Source: Paracoccaceae bacterium (GTDB taxonomy: Bacteria; Pseudomonadota; Alphaproteobacteria; Rhodobacterales; Rhodobacteraceae). From it: a stretch of 25,418 bases of DNA. Shown here in pieces: positions 1 through 7,532 of the stretch. The stretch is from the NCBI GenBank assembly GCA_026982255.1, contig JALSHL010000078.1, forward strand, positions 1-25,418, given 5' to 3'. The number at the start of each line of letters is the position of its first letter. The first letter of the stretch is position 1. A program made the position numbers and the translations under genes. Below the pieces are notes generated by a model. It made no database searches and had not been told where the DNA came from. It saw only the letters and a list, made by a program, of their open reading frames with translations.

Positions 1-1
1 C

Positions 2-643
2 CTGAGAGACATGGGACGAAGCGGCAAGGACGACATGCATGTCCAGAATGCACCGCTCTCCGCCGTAGTCGAAGAAGCAGCCGAACCGCACCGGAATCGC
101 GGCAAACGGATCATCATGCGCATTTCCGGCGGTCCACCGGATGAAAGCCCGCCGGACCAGCCCGAAATCCCGCGTCAGGCGGAAATCATCCACGGGCTGC
201 GCAATCTGGTCCAGAATGCCGTTGATTTCGCCACACAACATGTATGGATCGATATCGACTGGGACGACGAATATATCCGCATCCACATCGGGGATGACGG
301 TGTCGGATATCCGCCGGACCTGATCGGCCGGATCGGCGACCCTTTTGTTCGCAAACGTGGCGCCCCGACACGCACACCCTCCGGCCGTGAAGGATACGAG
401 GGCATGGGGCTGGGCCTGTTCATCGCCAAAACGCTTCTGGAACGCTCCGGCGCGCGTCTGACGTTTGCCAACGGCACCGAAAGCCCCGGGCGGATTGCGC
501 GCCCGCCACTCGGCCCGCCGGAACTTGCCCGTCCGTCCGGAGCCATCGTCGAGGTGGTATGGAAACGCGTGGATATCGAAACCAAACGGTCGCTGATCCG
601 CGGACCGCTGGGCATCAACAAACCGCTGGTCTGGCCGAAATAG
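2..643 (+). CDS. regB: Sensor histidine kinase RegB/PrrB/ActS, C-terminal part (5' end outside window)
   Basis: This is the 3' part of a membrane redox-sensing histidine kinase. The frame is open from base 2, so the gene begins upstream of the window. What is visible is the end of the phosphoacceptor region and the whole HATPase_c domain: an N-box (LRNLVQNAVDF, about nt 203-235), a G1 box (DDGVGYP, about nt 293-313) and a G2 box (GMGLGLFI, about nt 401-424). The wording of these boxes and the preceding LRDMGRSGKDD stretch are typical of the RegB/ActS family. RegB phosphorylates RegA and controls respiration, carbon and nitrogen fixation and photosynthesis genes according to redox state. The transmembrane segments, H-box and redox-active cysteine lie outside the window and cannot be checked. 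The ATP-binding core looks intact. It is followed 59 nt later by a PAS-domain gene on the same strand. Confidence 0.9.
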   Translation: MRDMGRSGKDDMHVQNAPLSAVVEEAAEPHRNRGKRIIMRISGGPPDESPPDQPEIPRQAEIIHGLRNLVQNAVDFATQHVWIDIDWDDEYIRIHIGDDGVGYPPDLIGRIGDPFVRKRGAPTRTPSGREGYEGMGLGLFIAKTLLERSGARLTFANGTESPGRIARPPLGPPELARPSGAIVEVVWKRVDIETKRSLIRGPLGINKPLVWPK

Positions 644-649
644 ACGCGA

Positions 650-665
650 TTAAGCCATTATTAAG
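650..665 (+). promoter_or_regulatory. Candidate CtrA box upstream of the PAS gene
   Basis: TTAA at 650-653 and TTAA at 661-664 are separated by exactly 7 nt, a perfect match to the TTAA-N7-TTAA core bound by the alphaproteobacterial cell-cycle regulator CtrA. The site lies in the 59-nt gap after regB, about 38 nt before the ATG at 703, where a promoter would be expected. The base after the second half-site is G rather than the C of the extended consensus. That CtrA acts here is inference. Confidence 0.5.
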
Positions 666-702
666 GATGCGGGGATAGGTTTCTGGAATCAACGGAGGCC
701 AA

Positions 703-2346
703 ATGACTGCATTCGATATGATTCGCGAAGGCTCGATAGCCTGGGTTGACGATGCCACGGGGAACGTGGCCTTCGGCCCTTTCAGGGTGCTGGCGCTGGT
801 TGCAACCGGGCTACTGTTTTCCGCTCTCGCACACTGGTTTCACCGATCCCGCAAGATGCCTGAACAGGATGAGGCTCCGGTCGTGGCCACGATCAACCAG
901 TTACCCTTTCCGGTCTGGATAGAGGATGTCTCCGGCCACGCCACCGGCAATACGGCCTTTTCAGGGTTTCCCGAAAACCTTTGCGGCACGGCTGCCGGCA
1001 ACAGAATCGGTGTCGAGATCGGCGGAACGCACCGCTGGTTCTCGACCGGCCAGTTCTGTAGCGCCGGCAGCGCGGTCAAATTCGCATTGCCATGTGATGA
1101 ACTGGTCGAAACCGAAGCCAGCCTTGCACGATTGATGGAAACCCTGTCGACAACATTTGCCCATCTACCGATAGGATTGGCAGTTTTCGATGCCGACCGG
1201 ACACTCAACCTGTTCAACCCCGCACTCGGGGATTTGCTCTCACTCGACCCTGCATGGCTCGCAGGCAAACCGACATTGTTCGCATTTCTGGAAAAGCTGC
1301 GGGGAAACCGGCACTTGCCGGAACACGGAAATTTTCGCGTTTGGCGACACCGGTTGACCGGTATGACTGCGGCGGACAGCACGGGCTATCGCGAAGACTG
1401 GCAGCTCTCTGGCGAGCTGGTGCTCCGTGTCACAGGGCAAGCACATCCCGAAGGCGCAACCGCCTTTCTGTTCGAGGATATCTCGGCAGAGGTTCGCATC
1501 GAGCGGCTGTTACACAGTGAAACTGCGGTTAACCAGGCCGTTCTGGATCATATTGACGAGGCAATACTTTTGCTAAGCGGGGCGGGAACGGTGATCTTTT
1601 CCAACGCCGCCTTTGACCGACTGTTCAACCGGCCCTGCGAGGGGGTGCTCAAACCGGTCGGACTCGACCAACTGCAGACACTGCTCGGCTCCGGCGCCGG
1701 AACCGGCCAACTGCTCGACAAAATACGCACGTTTATCTCTTTTCCCGGAGACTCGGACAGTTGGTCCACGATTCTGGACACCCCGAATCCCGTGCGCGCC
1801 CGCTTGTTTCGAACACCTGATAGCTCTCTTTGCATCAGCTTTTCCAGTCCGGGTAGCCGTGAGCAAACGGATTCTCTGCTCGCGCTTGCCGACACCATGT
1901 TAACCACCATCAACGAAAGTACCAGTATGTCAGATCCGTTAAATATTGAAGGCCTCGTCACATTTCTGCGGAAACGCGGAATTACGCTTGACCTCACAAC
2001 ATTCCCGCCACGCGCCACAGATATATCCGCACAGGTCAAAACTCGCCGGATACTATGGTATCTGGTGCTGGCCGCGTCGAATATGTGTCGTGATGGCGGC
2101 CGGATTTCATTGGCTTCGAATATTGGCACCCAAGGCGTTACGCTCTCGTGCACAGTCGATGAAAAAGATACGCTGGCAGGGCAAAACAGCCATCTTTCCC
2201 TTGGATTGCTCCGGCAACTGGTCGAGCAGGCGGGCGGCGGTGTTGATTGGGTTTTCGACAGTAATGCCCGCCCGTTAACAGTATCTTGTGTGTTACCGGC
2301 TTATCAGCTGAAAACCATTGCGCCCATGCGCGCCGGAAACGCCTAG
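703..2346 (+). CDS. Membrane-anchored PAS protein with degenerate histidine-kinase core (DivL-like pseudokinase)
   Basis: A 547-residue protein with a strong start: GGAGG at about 694-698, 4 nt before ATG. It has one predicted membrane segment (residues about 25-47), then PAS-like segments at about 55-115, 145-265 and 275-385, each starting with the usual 'LP-P-(V/I)-(W/G)-(I/L)' or 'I-D-E-A-I-L-L-L' pattern. The last about 120 residues follow the outline of an HATPase_c domain: 'ILWYLVLAASNMCRDGG' sits where an N-box would be, and 'SLGLLRQLVEQAGG' where a G2 region and the following helix would be. No H-box (HE-R/L-R-T-P) is visible, the N-box asparagine and the DxGxG box are missing, and the protein is unlikely to bind ATP normally. 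From memory, a DivL-like PAS kinase often follows regB in Rhodobacterales. DivL normally uses Tyr instead of His, and here I see neither. Role as a PAS-ligand-sensing scaffold in the CckA-ChpT-CtrA network is inference. Confidence 0.75.
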   Translation: MTAFDMIREGSIAWVDDATGNVAFGPFRVLALVATGLLFSALAHWFHRSRKMPEQDEAPVVATINQLPFPVWIEDVSGHATGNTAFSGFPENLCGTAAGNRIGVEIGGTHRWFSTGQFCSAGSAVKFALPCDELVETEASLARLMETLSTTFAHLPIGLAVFDADRTLNLFNPALGDLLSLDPAWLAGKPTLFAFLEKLRGNRHLPEHGNFRVWRHRLTGMTAADSTGYREDWQLSGELVLRVTGQAHPEGATAFLFEDISAEVRIERLLHSETAVNQAVLDHIDEAILLLSGAGTVIFSNAAFDRLFNRPCEGVLKPVGLDQLQTLLGSGAGTGQLLDKIRTFISFPGDSDSWSTILDTPNPVRARLFRTPDSSLCISFSSPGSREQTDSLLALADTMLTTINESTSMSDPLNIEGLVTFLRKRGITLDLTTFPPRATDISAQVKTRRILWYLVLAASNMCRDGGRISLASNIGTQGVTLSCTVDEKDTLAGQNSHLSLGLLRQLVEQAGGGVDWVFDSNARPLTVSCVLPAYQLKTIAPMRAGNA

Positions 2347-3824
2347 CCGGTTGTCAATGTCCGTGAAACGGCCTCTTTCCATCCACCGTATTTTCTATCC
2401 CGCTCGGCACGGGGCATCTCGGGTTCGAACCTGCAATCCCGTCGCCAGCTACGGGAAAATCCGTCAATGTCGGGATACTCTCCGGCAAACATACCCGCCA
2501 GCCAGGCAGCACCGACCGCTGTGGTTTCCAGCACCGCAGGGCGATCAACCGGCGCGCCCAGCATGTCCGACAAAAACTGCATCGACCAGTTACTGGCACT
2601 CATACCGCCATCGACCCGCAATACGTTCTCGGCATCTCCGGCCCAGTCATTCTGCATGGCCGTCAACAAATCAAGCGTCTGGTATCCAACGCTTTCAAGT
2701 GCGGCACGTGCAAATTCGTTAGGGCCTGTATTGCGGGTCAGCCCGTAAATCGCCCCCCGCGCATCGGCATCCCAGTACGGCGCGCCCAAACCTGTAAACG
2801 CCGGAACAAGATATATCTGCTGGTCAGGGTCGGAAGCCGCCGCCATTTTCTGTGTATCGGAGGCATGTTCAATAATCCCCAAACCATCGCGCAGCCACTG
2901 GACAACCGCTCCCGCGATAAATATCGACCCTTCGAGAGCATAGGTAACCTGCCCGTCAAGCTGATAGGCGATTGTCCCCAACAGGCGGTTTCTGGATTGC
3001 ACAAGGGTTCCACCCGTGTTCAGAAGCGCAAAACATCCGGTTCCATAGGTGGATTTCATCATTCCCGGCCGGAAACAGGCTTGCCCGATTGTCGCCGCCT
3101 GCTGATCCCCCGCCATTCCGCAAACCGGTATCTCTTCGCCCAGAACCGACGCCGAAGTCCGGCCAAAATCCGCAGCACTATCGCGCACCTCGGGTAATAC
3201 GGAGAACGGAATTTCCAGCTTGCGGCAAATTCCGGCATCCCATTTTCCGTTTTCTATGTCATACAGCATTGTCCGCGCGGCATTCGTCGCATCGGTCGCA
3301 TGAACAGTCCCGCCGGTAAGTCGCCACAACAGAAAACTGTCAATCGTACCGAACGCCAGCTCTCCACGCGCGGCCATGTCCCGCGCACCGGCGACATTAT
3401 CCAGAATCCATTTCAGTTTGGTTCCGGAAAAATACGGATCCAGTAACAGGCCGGTATGTGCCTGCACTGTCGCTTCGAACCCTTCATCCTTGAGCTGCTG
3501 GCAATAGGCGGCGGTCCGTCGATCTTGCCAGACAATGGCATTGTAAAGCGGTTCGCCGGTTTCGCGGTTCCAGACCACTGTTGTCTCGCGCTGATTGGTA
3601 ATGCCGATTGCAGACACCGATCCATTCGGAACCTTGTCCAGAACCTCGCGGCATACATCCACTACGCTGTTCCAGATTTCATCGGGATTATGTTCTACCA
3701 AGCCGGGCGCCGGGAAATGCTGCGCAAATTCCCTTTGCGCAACAAACGCAACCTGCAGATCTGCATCAAACAGTATCGCACGACTTGACGTTGTTCCCTG
3801 ATCTATGGCCAGAACATACTTCAT
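2343..3824 (-). CDS. glpK: Glycerol kinase
   Basis: ATP-dependent phosphorylation of glycerol to sn-glycerol 3-phosphate in the cytoplasm. The 493-residue length and the start (MKYVLAIDQGTTSSRAILFD) are typical of GlpK in the FGGY family. Visible active-site elements are the ATP-phosphate loop DQGTTSSR (8-15), glycerol ligands R79-E80 in NQRETT, Y131 in DPYFSGTK, the catalytic base D240 in GMAGDQQAA, and the C-terminal adenosine-binding RVDGGMSASN. It is the last gene on its strand after paaE, with a 69-nt gap that holds a long hairpin reaching the start codon. No other glp genes are in the window. Its stop codon shares the CTAG tetranucleotide with the stop of the convergent PAS gene. Whether it is co-transcribed with paa or has its own promoter cannot be read from the sequence. 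Confidence 0.96.
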   Translation of the reverse strand: MKYVLAIDQGTTSSRAILFDADLQVAFVAQREFAQHFPAPGLVEHNPDEIWNSVVDVCREVLDKVPNGSVSAIGITNQRETTVVWNRETGEPLYNAIVWQDRRTAAYCQQLKDEGFEATVQAHTGLLLDPYFSGTKLKWILDNVAGARDMAARGELAFGTIDSFLLWRLTGGTVHATDATNAARTMLYDIENGKWDAGICRKLEIPFSVLPEVRDSAADFGRTSASVLGEEIPVCGMAGDQQAATIGQACFRPGMMKSTYGTGCFALLNTGGTLVQSRNRLLGTIAYQLDGQVTYALEGSIFIAGAVVQWLRDGLGIIEHASDTQKMAAASDPDQQIYLVPAFTGLGAPYWDADARGAIYGLTRNTGPNEFARAALESVGYQTLDLLTAMQNDWAGDAENVLRVDGGMSASNWSMQFLSDMLGAPVDRPAVLETTAVGAAWLAGMFAGEYPDIDGFSRSWRRDCRFEPEMPRAERDRKYGGWKEAVSRTLTTG

Positions 3825-3862
3825 TTGCTACCCCGAAACCGTTTCCGGGACAGGATAGCAAA
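3824..3862 (-). promoter_or_regulatory. Long hairpin in the paaE-glpK gap covering the glpK ribosome-binding region
   Basis: On the - strand, TTTGCTA (3862-3856) pairs perfectly with TAGCAAA (3830-3824), whose last A is the A of the glpK ATG. Inside is a second stem, CCC-(bulged G)-GAAA / TTTC-GGG with triloop CGG. The only purine-rich Shine-Dalgarno-like bases (GGGG, about 3831-3834) lie inside the structure. There is no T-run after it, so it is a poor intrinsic terminator and more likely affects glpK translation or stabilises the 3' end of the paa mRNA. The pairing is seen directly; the role is inference. Confidence 0.45.
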
Positions 3863-3893
3863 CACCCGCGAATAACAAAGTAAAATCTGCCTG

Positions 3894-4970
3894 CTAGCGG
3901 TCGTAGTCTACCACCACCCGTGACGAAACGGGATGACACTGGCAGGTCAGAACATACCCCTGCTCGACCTCGTAATCCTCGAGCGCGTGATTGGCCACCA
4001 TCTCTACCTCGCCTTCCAGCACCTTTGCCTTGCAGGTAGAACAAATCCCCGCCTTGCAGGAATACGGAGCATCGATGTGGTTCTCCAAAGCGGCCTCGAG
4101 CAACGACTGGCCGGCTTTCGGCATCCGGAATATCCGGGTGGTTCCATCCAGCGTCACGGACGCCTCTACTATTTCATCATTTTCGGACCGAGTGCCTGAT
4201 TTTGCCCGGGCCCTGGGCGCACCTTGCGCGGATGTCGCAAACAATTCGTATTTTATCCGGCCCTCATCGATCCCGTGACGTTTCAGGGAATCGACAATCC
4301 CGAGCATCATCGGTTCCGGTCCACAAATATATACCAAATCGATATCCTCTATATCGACCCAACCGGCGAACAGCGCTTCGCACTTTCCGGCATCGATCCG
4401 TCCCGTAAACAGATCGATTTCCTGCGCATCGTCCTCCAGAATATGCAGAATATTAAAACGGCCCATATAGCTGTTTTTCAGGTCTTCCAACTCTTCGCGA
4501 AACATGATCGTGCTGACCGAACGGTTTGCGTAGAGAAGCGTAAAACGGCTTTCCGGCTCACGGGACAATGTGGTCTTGATAATCGACAAAACCGGCGTGA
4601 TTCCGCTCCCGCCCGCAAAGCCGAGATAGTGCCTCCGCGCATCGGCCTGCAACGGAGCATGGAACCCCCCCGTCGGCGGCATCACCTCGATCATGTCTCC
4701 CGGTTTGAGATTGTCGTTCGCCCAGTTGGAGAACCGCCCCCCCTCCACGCGCTTGATTCCGACACGCAACACACCGTCATCCTTGCCCGAACATATGGAA
4801 TACGAGCGGCGAAGCTCCTCGCCATCCAGTTCTTTTCGAAAGGTCAGATACTGCCCCGGAATAAAATCGAAATCCTGCAAATCGGCCTTTTCGGGTTGCA
4901 GTGTCACAACAACCGCGTCGCGAATCGTATTTTGAACGTCCGTTACCTTGAGGGAATGGAATTTGGACAT
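3894..4970 (-). CDS. paaE: Phenylacetyl-CoA epoxidase reductase subunit PaaE
   Basis: Electron-transfer subunit of the phenylacetyl-CoA 1,2-epoxidase. It passes electrons from NAD(P)H through FAD and a 2Fe-2S cluster to the di-iron centre of PaaA. At 358 residues it has the family's usual layout. The FAD-binding barrel carries RSYS at 55-58. The NAD(P) domain has GGSGITP (120-126) and CGPEPMM (216-222). The C-terminal plant-type ferredoxin domain has C305-x4-C310-x2-C313 and C343. It begins 10 nt after paaD in the same operon and is the last paa gene here. A glpK gene follows after a hairpin. All cofactor motifs look intact. I see no sign of truncation. Confidence 0.96.
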   Translation of the reverse strand: MSKFHSLKVTDVQNTIRDAVVVTLQPEKADLQDFDFIPGQYLTFRKELDGEELRRSYSICSGKDDGVLRVGIKRVEGGRFSNWANDNLKPGDMIEVMPPTGGFHAPLQADARRHYLGFAGGSGITPVLSIIKTTLSREPESRFTLLYANRSVSTIMFREELEDLKNSYMGRFNILHILEDDAQEIDLFTGRIDAGKCEALFAGWVDIEDIDLVYICGPEPMMLGIVDSLKRHGIDEGRIKYELFATSAQGAPRARAKSGTRSENDEIVEASVTLDGTTRIFRMPKAGQSLLEAALENHIDAPYSCKAGICSTCKAKVLEGEVEMVANHALEDYEVEQGYVLTCQCHPVSSRVVVDYDR

Positions 4971-4980
4971 CTTCGGCCTC

Positions 4981-5475
4981 CTAGATACATTTGAAGTAGT
5001 CGAAAGGCTCCAGACACTCCTTGCAGCAATAGCTCGATTTGCAAGGAGTGGAGCCGAATTGGCTTACCAGTTTGGTGTTTTCCGAGTTGCAGCGTGGACA
5101 TTTCACCTCGGGGGCGGGACTGTTGGATGTGCAGGCCGTGCCTGTTTGGGGTGGCACTACCCCGTAAGCCAGCATTTTTTCGCGCCCCTTTTCGGATATC
5201 CAGTCAGTCGTCCAGGCGGGGGAAAGCGTTTTTACGATCTCGATGTTGCGGATTCCCCGATCCCTCAGGGCCGTTTCGATGTCGAGGTTGATTATACCGG
5301 TCGCGGGACAACCCGAATAGGTAGGGGTCACTGTCACCCGCAAGCGGTCTCCTTGCCACTCGATATCGCGGATAACTCCCAGATCGACAAGCGAGATCAC
5401 CGGAATTTCCGGATCTGGAACGGCATCCAGCCATTCCCGTATCTGTTCTGTCGATGGTTTGTGTTTCTGCATCAT
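4981..5475 (-). CDS. paaD: Phenylacetate catabolism protein PaaD (epoxidase metallo-maturation factor)
   Basis: A 164-residue MIP18/DUF59-family protein needed for phenylacetyl-CoA epoxidase activity, generally thought to help assemble its metal centre. The N-terminal part shows the family signature DPEIPVISLVDLGVI (21-35) and the conserved Cys56 in PTYSGCPA. The C-terminal tail carries a zinc-ribbon-like cysteine set: C126-x2-C129, then C145, C150, C151 and C154. This matches the PaaD form rather than the shorter SufT form. It starts 5 nt after the paaC stop and ends 10 nt before paaE, so it is certainly co-transcribed with them. A second Met directly follows the first, so the start may be 3 nt shorter. 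The exact biochemical step of PaaD is not settled. Confidence 0.95.
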   Translation of the reverse strand: MMQKHKPSTEQIREWLDAVPDPEIPVISLVDLGVIRDIEWQGDRLRVTVTPTYSGCPATGIINLDIETALRDRGIRNIEIVKTLSPAWTTDWISEKGREKMLAYGVVPPQTGTACTSNSPAPEVKCPRCNSENTKLVSQFGSTPCKSSYCCKECLEPFDYFKCI

Positions 5476-5480
5476 GCCGT

Positions 5481-6242
5481 TTACCAGCTTGCGTCCGGAT
5501 AAGCCCGCTGAAGAAACTGCATTTCCGTGAGGATATGGCCGAGATGTTCGGTATGTGTCCCCTGCTTTCCGCCCTTGTGCTGGTAGGTTCCGTCAGGAAT
5601 TTCCAGCGTTGCATCTGCAAGAACCCGGTTTACAGTTTCGTCCCATTCGTCACGGACCTCGGCCAGGTTCGGTATCACCCCCCGGGAAGTCAGAGACGTA
5701 TCAATCGTATCCGCAGCAAACATTTCGCCCGTATAAGGCCAGAAATCATCGAGAGCAGCCTGCATTTTCGCATGGCTCTCCGTTGTGCCATCACCCAGAC
5801 GGACCACAAGATCCGCCGAACGCTCCAGATGATAGGCGGCTTCTTTCACCGCCTTTGCCGCGATTGCGGCAATACGGTCATCTGAAGAGCCAGCCAGACG
5901 CGAAAGGATTGCATGATACCATGCATCAAACAGAAACTGCCGCATCAGCGTGTCGCCGAAATTTCCGTTCGGCCGCTCGACGAGTAGGATATTGCGAAAA
6001 TCCCACACGTCTCGCCGAAAAGCCAACGCATCCGCATCACGACCTTTGCCTTCAACATCACCGGCAAAATCCAGCCACATACGCGTTTGCCCGATCAAAT
6101 CGAGCGCGACATTGGCAAGCGCAATATCCTCTTCCAGCACCGGAGAGTGGCCGCACCACTCGGACACCCGATGGCCCAGAACCAGTGTGTTATCGCCCAT
6201 GCGCAGCAAAAACTCGAACAGGTCGCTGTCGGCCTTCATCAC
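5481..6242 (-). CDS. paaC: Phenylacetyl-CoA epoxidase structural subunit PaaC
   Basis: A 253-residue non-catalytic ferritin-fold partner of PaaA. PaaA and PaaC form the core heterodimer of the ring 1,2-epoxidase, with PaaC shaping the complex rather than holding iron. The N-terminal stretch (FLLRMGDNTLVLGHRVSEWCGHSP) and the LANVALDLIGQTRMWLD helix are typical of the family, as is the overall length. Its ATG overlaps the paaB stop as ATGA (4 nt), implying translational coupling. MM at the N-terminus leaves a 3-nt ambiguity in the start. It is followed 5 nt later by paaD. No oddities are seen. Confidence 0.95.
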   Translation of the reverse strand: MMKADSDLFEFLLRMGDNTLVLGHRVSEWCGHSPVLEEDIALANVALDLIGQTRMWLDFAGDVEGKGRDADALAFRRDVWDFRNILLVERPNGNFGDTLMRQFLFDAWYHAILSRLAGSSDDRIAAIAAKAVKEAAYHLERSADLVVRLGDGTTESHAKMQAALDDFWPYTGEMFAADTIDTSLTSRGVIPNLAEVRDEWDETVNRVLADATLEIPDGTYQHKGGKQGTHTEHLGHILTEMQFLQRAYPDASW

Positions 6243-6523
6243 ATTGCTCCTACTTCGTCGGGAATGTTGAAAAATGTGGGATGACGATAGATTTTGTCAT
6301 TTGACGGTTCGAAAAGCGGTCCTTTTTCGCCCGGTGACGTGGCTGTAATGTCTACCGCCTTGACCACCCAGATGCTGACCCCTTCATTACGGCGTGTATA
6401 GACATCGCGCGCATTCCGTATCGCCATTTCCGCATCGGGGGCATGAAGGCTACCGACATGACGATGACTCAGGCCGTGCTGGCCGCGAATAAATACTTCC
6501 CAAAGAGGCCATTCTCTAGACAT
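6239..6523 (-). CDS. paaB: Phenylacetyl-CoA epoxidase subunit PaaB
   Basis: A 94-residue subunit that bridges PaaAC units in the epoxidase complex. The start MSREWPLWEVFIRG is chosen over an in-frame Met 17 codons upstream. It has an AAGGAG ribosome site about 7 nt away, and MS-x-WPLWEVF(I/V)R is how this family begins. The body (HVGSLHAPDAEMAIRNARDVYTRR and the IWVV strand) is standard. The start overlaps the end of paaA by 8 nt (shared ATGTCTAG) and the stop overlaps paaC by 4 nt, so the three subunits are translationally coupled. Confidence 0.95.
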   Translation of the reverse strand: MSREWPLWEVFIRGQHGLSHRHVGSLHAPDAEMAIRNARDVYTRRNEGVSIWVVKAVDITATSPGEKGPLFEPSNDKIYRHPTFFNIPDEVGAM

Positions 6524-7520
6524 TTTCCACTCCTTGATTGGTGTTCCCGGCGCTATGCTTCTCTGCATATGCACTCAAGCCGTCGCGGAACCATTCGCCA
6601 TCATCCCACGCACGCACCCGTGCTCGCATCCGGTCGGCGTTACACGGACCGTTGCCCGAGATGACCTGGAAAAACTCGTCCCAGTCAGGGTCCGTGAAAT
6701 CGTAACTGCCCTTTTCTTCGTTCCAGGCCAGATTTTCATCCGGGATTGTCAGGCCCAGATATTCGGCCTGCGGCACGGTCTGGTCGACAAACTTTTGCCG
6801 AAGCTCGTCATTCGTGTTGATCTTGATTTTCCACGCCATGCTTTCGGCCGAATGTACCGAATCCGCATCCGGCGGGCCGAACATCATAAGCGCCGGCCAC
6901 CAGAACCTGTTCATTGCGTCCTGCGCCATGGCTTTCTGTGCTTCGGTTCCGTTGCACATCTTCATCATGATGTCGTAACCTTGGCGCTGGTGGAAGCTTT
7001 CTTCCTTGCAAATCCGGATCATCGCCCGGGAATAGGGGCCGTATGATGTACGCTGCAACGCCACCTGGTTCATGATTGCAGCACCATCGACCAGCCAGCC
7101 AATCGCGCCTATATCGGCCCAGTTCAGAGTCGGGTAATTGAATATGGAAGAGTATTTTGCCTTGCCGGAATGCAACTGCTCGTACATCTCGTCGCGCGAA
7201 ATACCGAGGGTTTCAGCGGCACCATACAAATACAGCCCATGCCCTGCCTCGTCCTGCACCTTGGCAAGCAGAATCGCCTTACGCTCCAACGTCGGCGCGC
7301 GCGTAATCCAGTTTCCTTCCGGCAACTGCCCGACCACCTCCGAGTGGGCATGCTGGCTAATCTGACGGATCAAAGTCTTGCGATAGCCGTCGGGCATCCA
7401 CTCTTTCGGTTCGATTTTCTGGCCGGAGTCGATCTTCTGCTGGAACGCCCTTTCCTCGGGCGTCATGTCTTCGGTCGCTTTCGCGCCCTTTCCGCTACCT
7501 TCAACAACCTGTGCATACAT
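6516..7520 (-). CDS. paaA: Phenylacetyl-CoA epoxidase catalytic subunit PaaA
   Basis: Catalytic oxygenase subunit of phenylacetyl-CoA 1,2-epoxidase, which uses O2 and a di-iron centre to epoxidise the aromatic ring of phenylacetyl-CoA. The 334-residue protein shows the iron-ligand motifs of the ferritin-like family: E61 in HAHSEVVG, E91-x2-H94 in DEAGHGLY, and E174-x2-H177 in EESFHQRQG. The start at 7520 is supported by a GAGGAG ribosome site that overlaps the stop of the upstream thiolase gene, giving a 12-nt gap. The frame ends inside the beginning of paaB. No key residue is missing. Confidence 0.97.
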   Translation of the reverse strand: MYAQVVEGSGKGAKATEDMTPEERAFQQKIDSGQKIEPKEWMPDGYRKTLIRQISQHAHSEVVGQLPEGNWITRAPTLERKAILLAKVQDEAGHGLYLYGAAETLGISRDEMYEQLHSGKAKYSSIFNYPTLNWADIGAIGWLVDGAAIMNQVALQRTSYGPYSRAMIRICKEESFHQRQGYDIMMKMCNGTEAQKAMAQDAMNRFWWPALMMFGPPDADSVHSAESMAWKIKINTNDELRQKFVDQTVPQAEYLGLTIPDENLAWNEEKGSYDFTDPDWDEFFQVISGNGPCNADRMRARVRAWDDGEWFRDGLSAYAEKHSAGNTNQGVENV

Positions 7521-7532
7521 CGCTTTTTCTCC

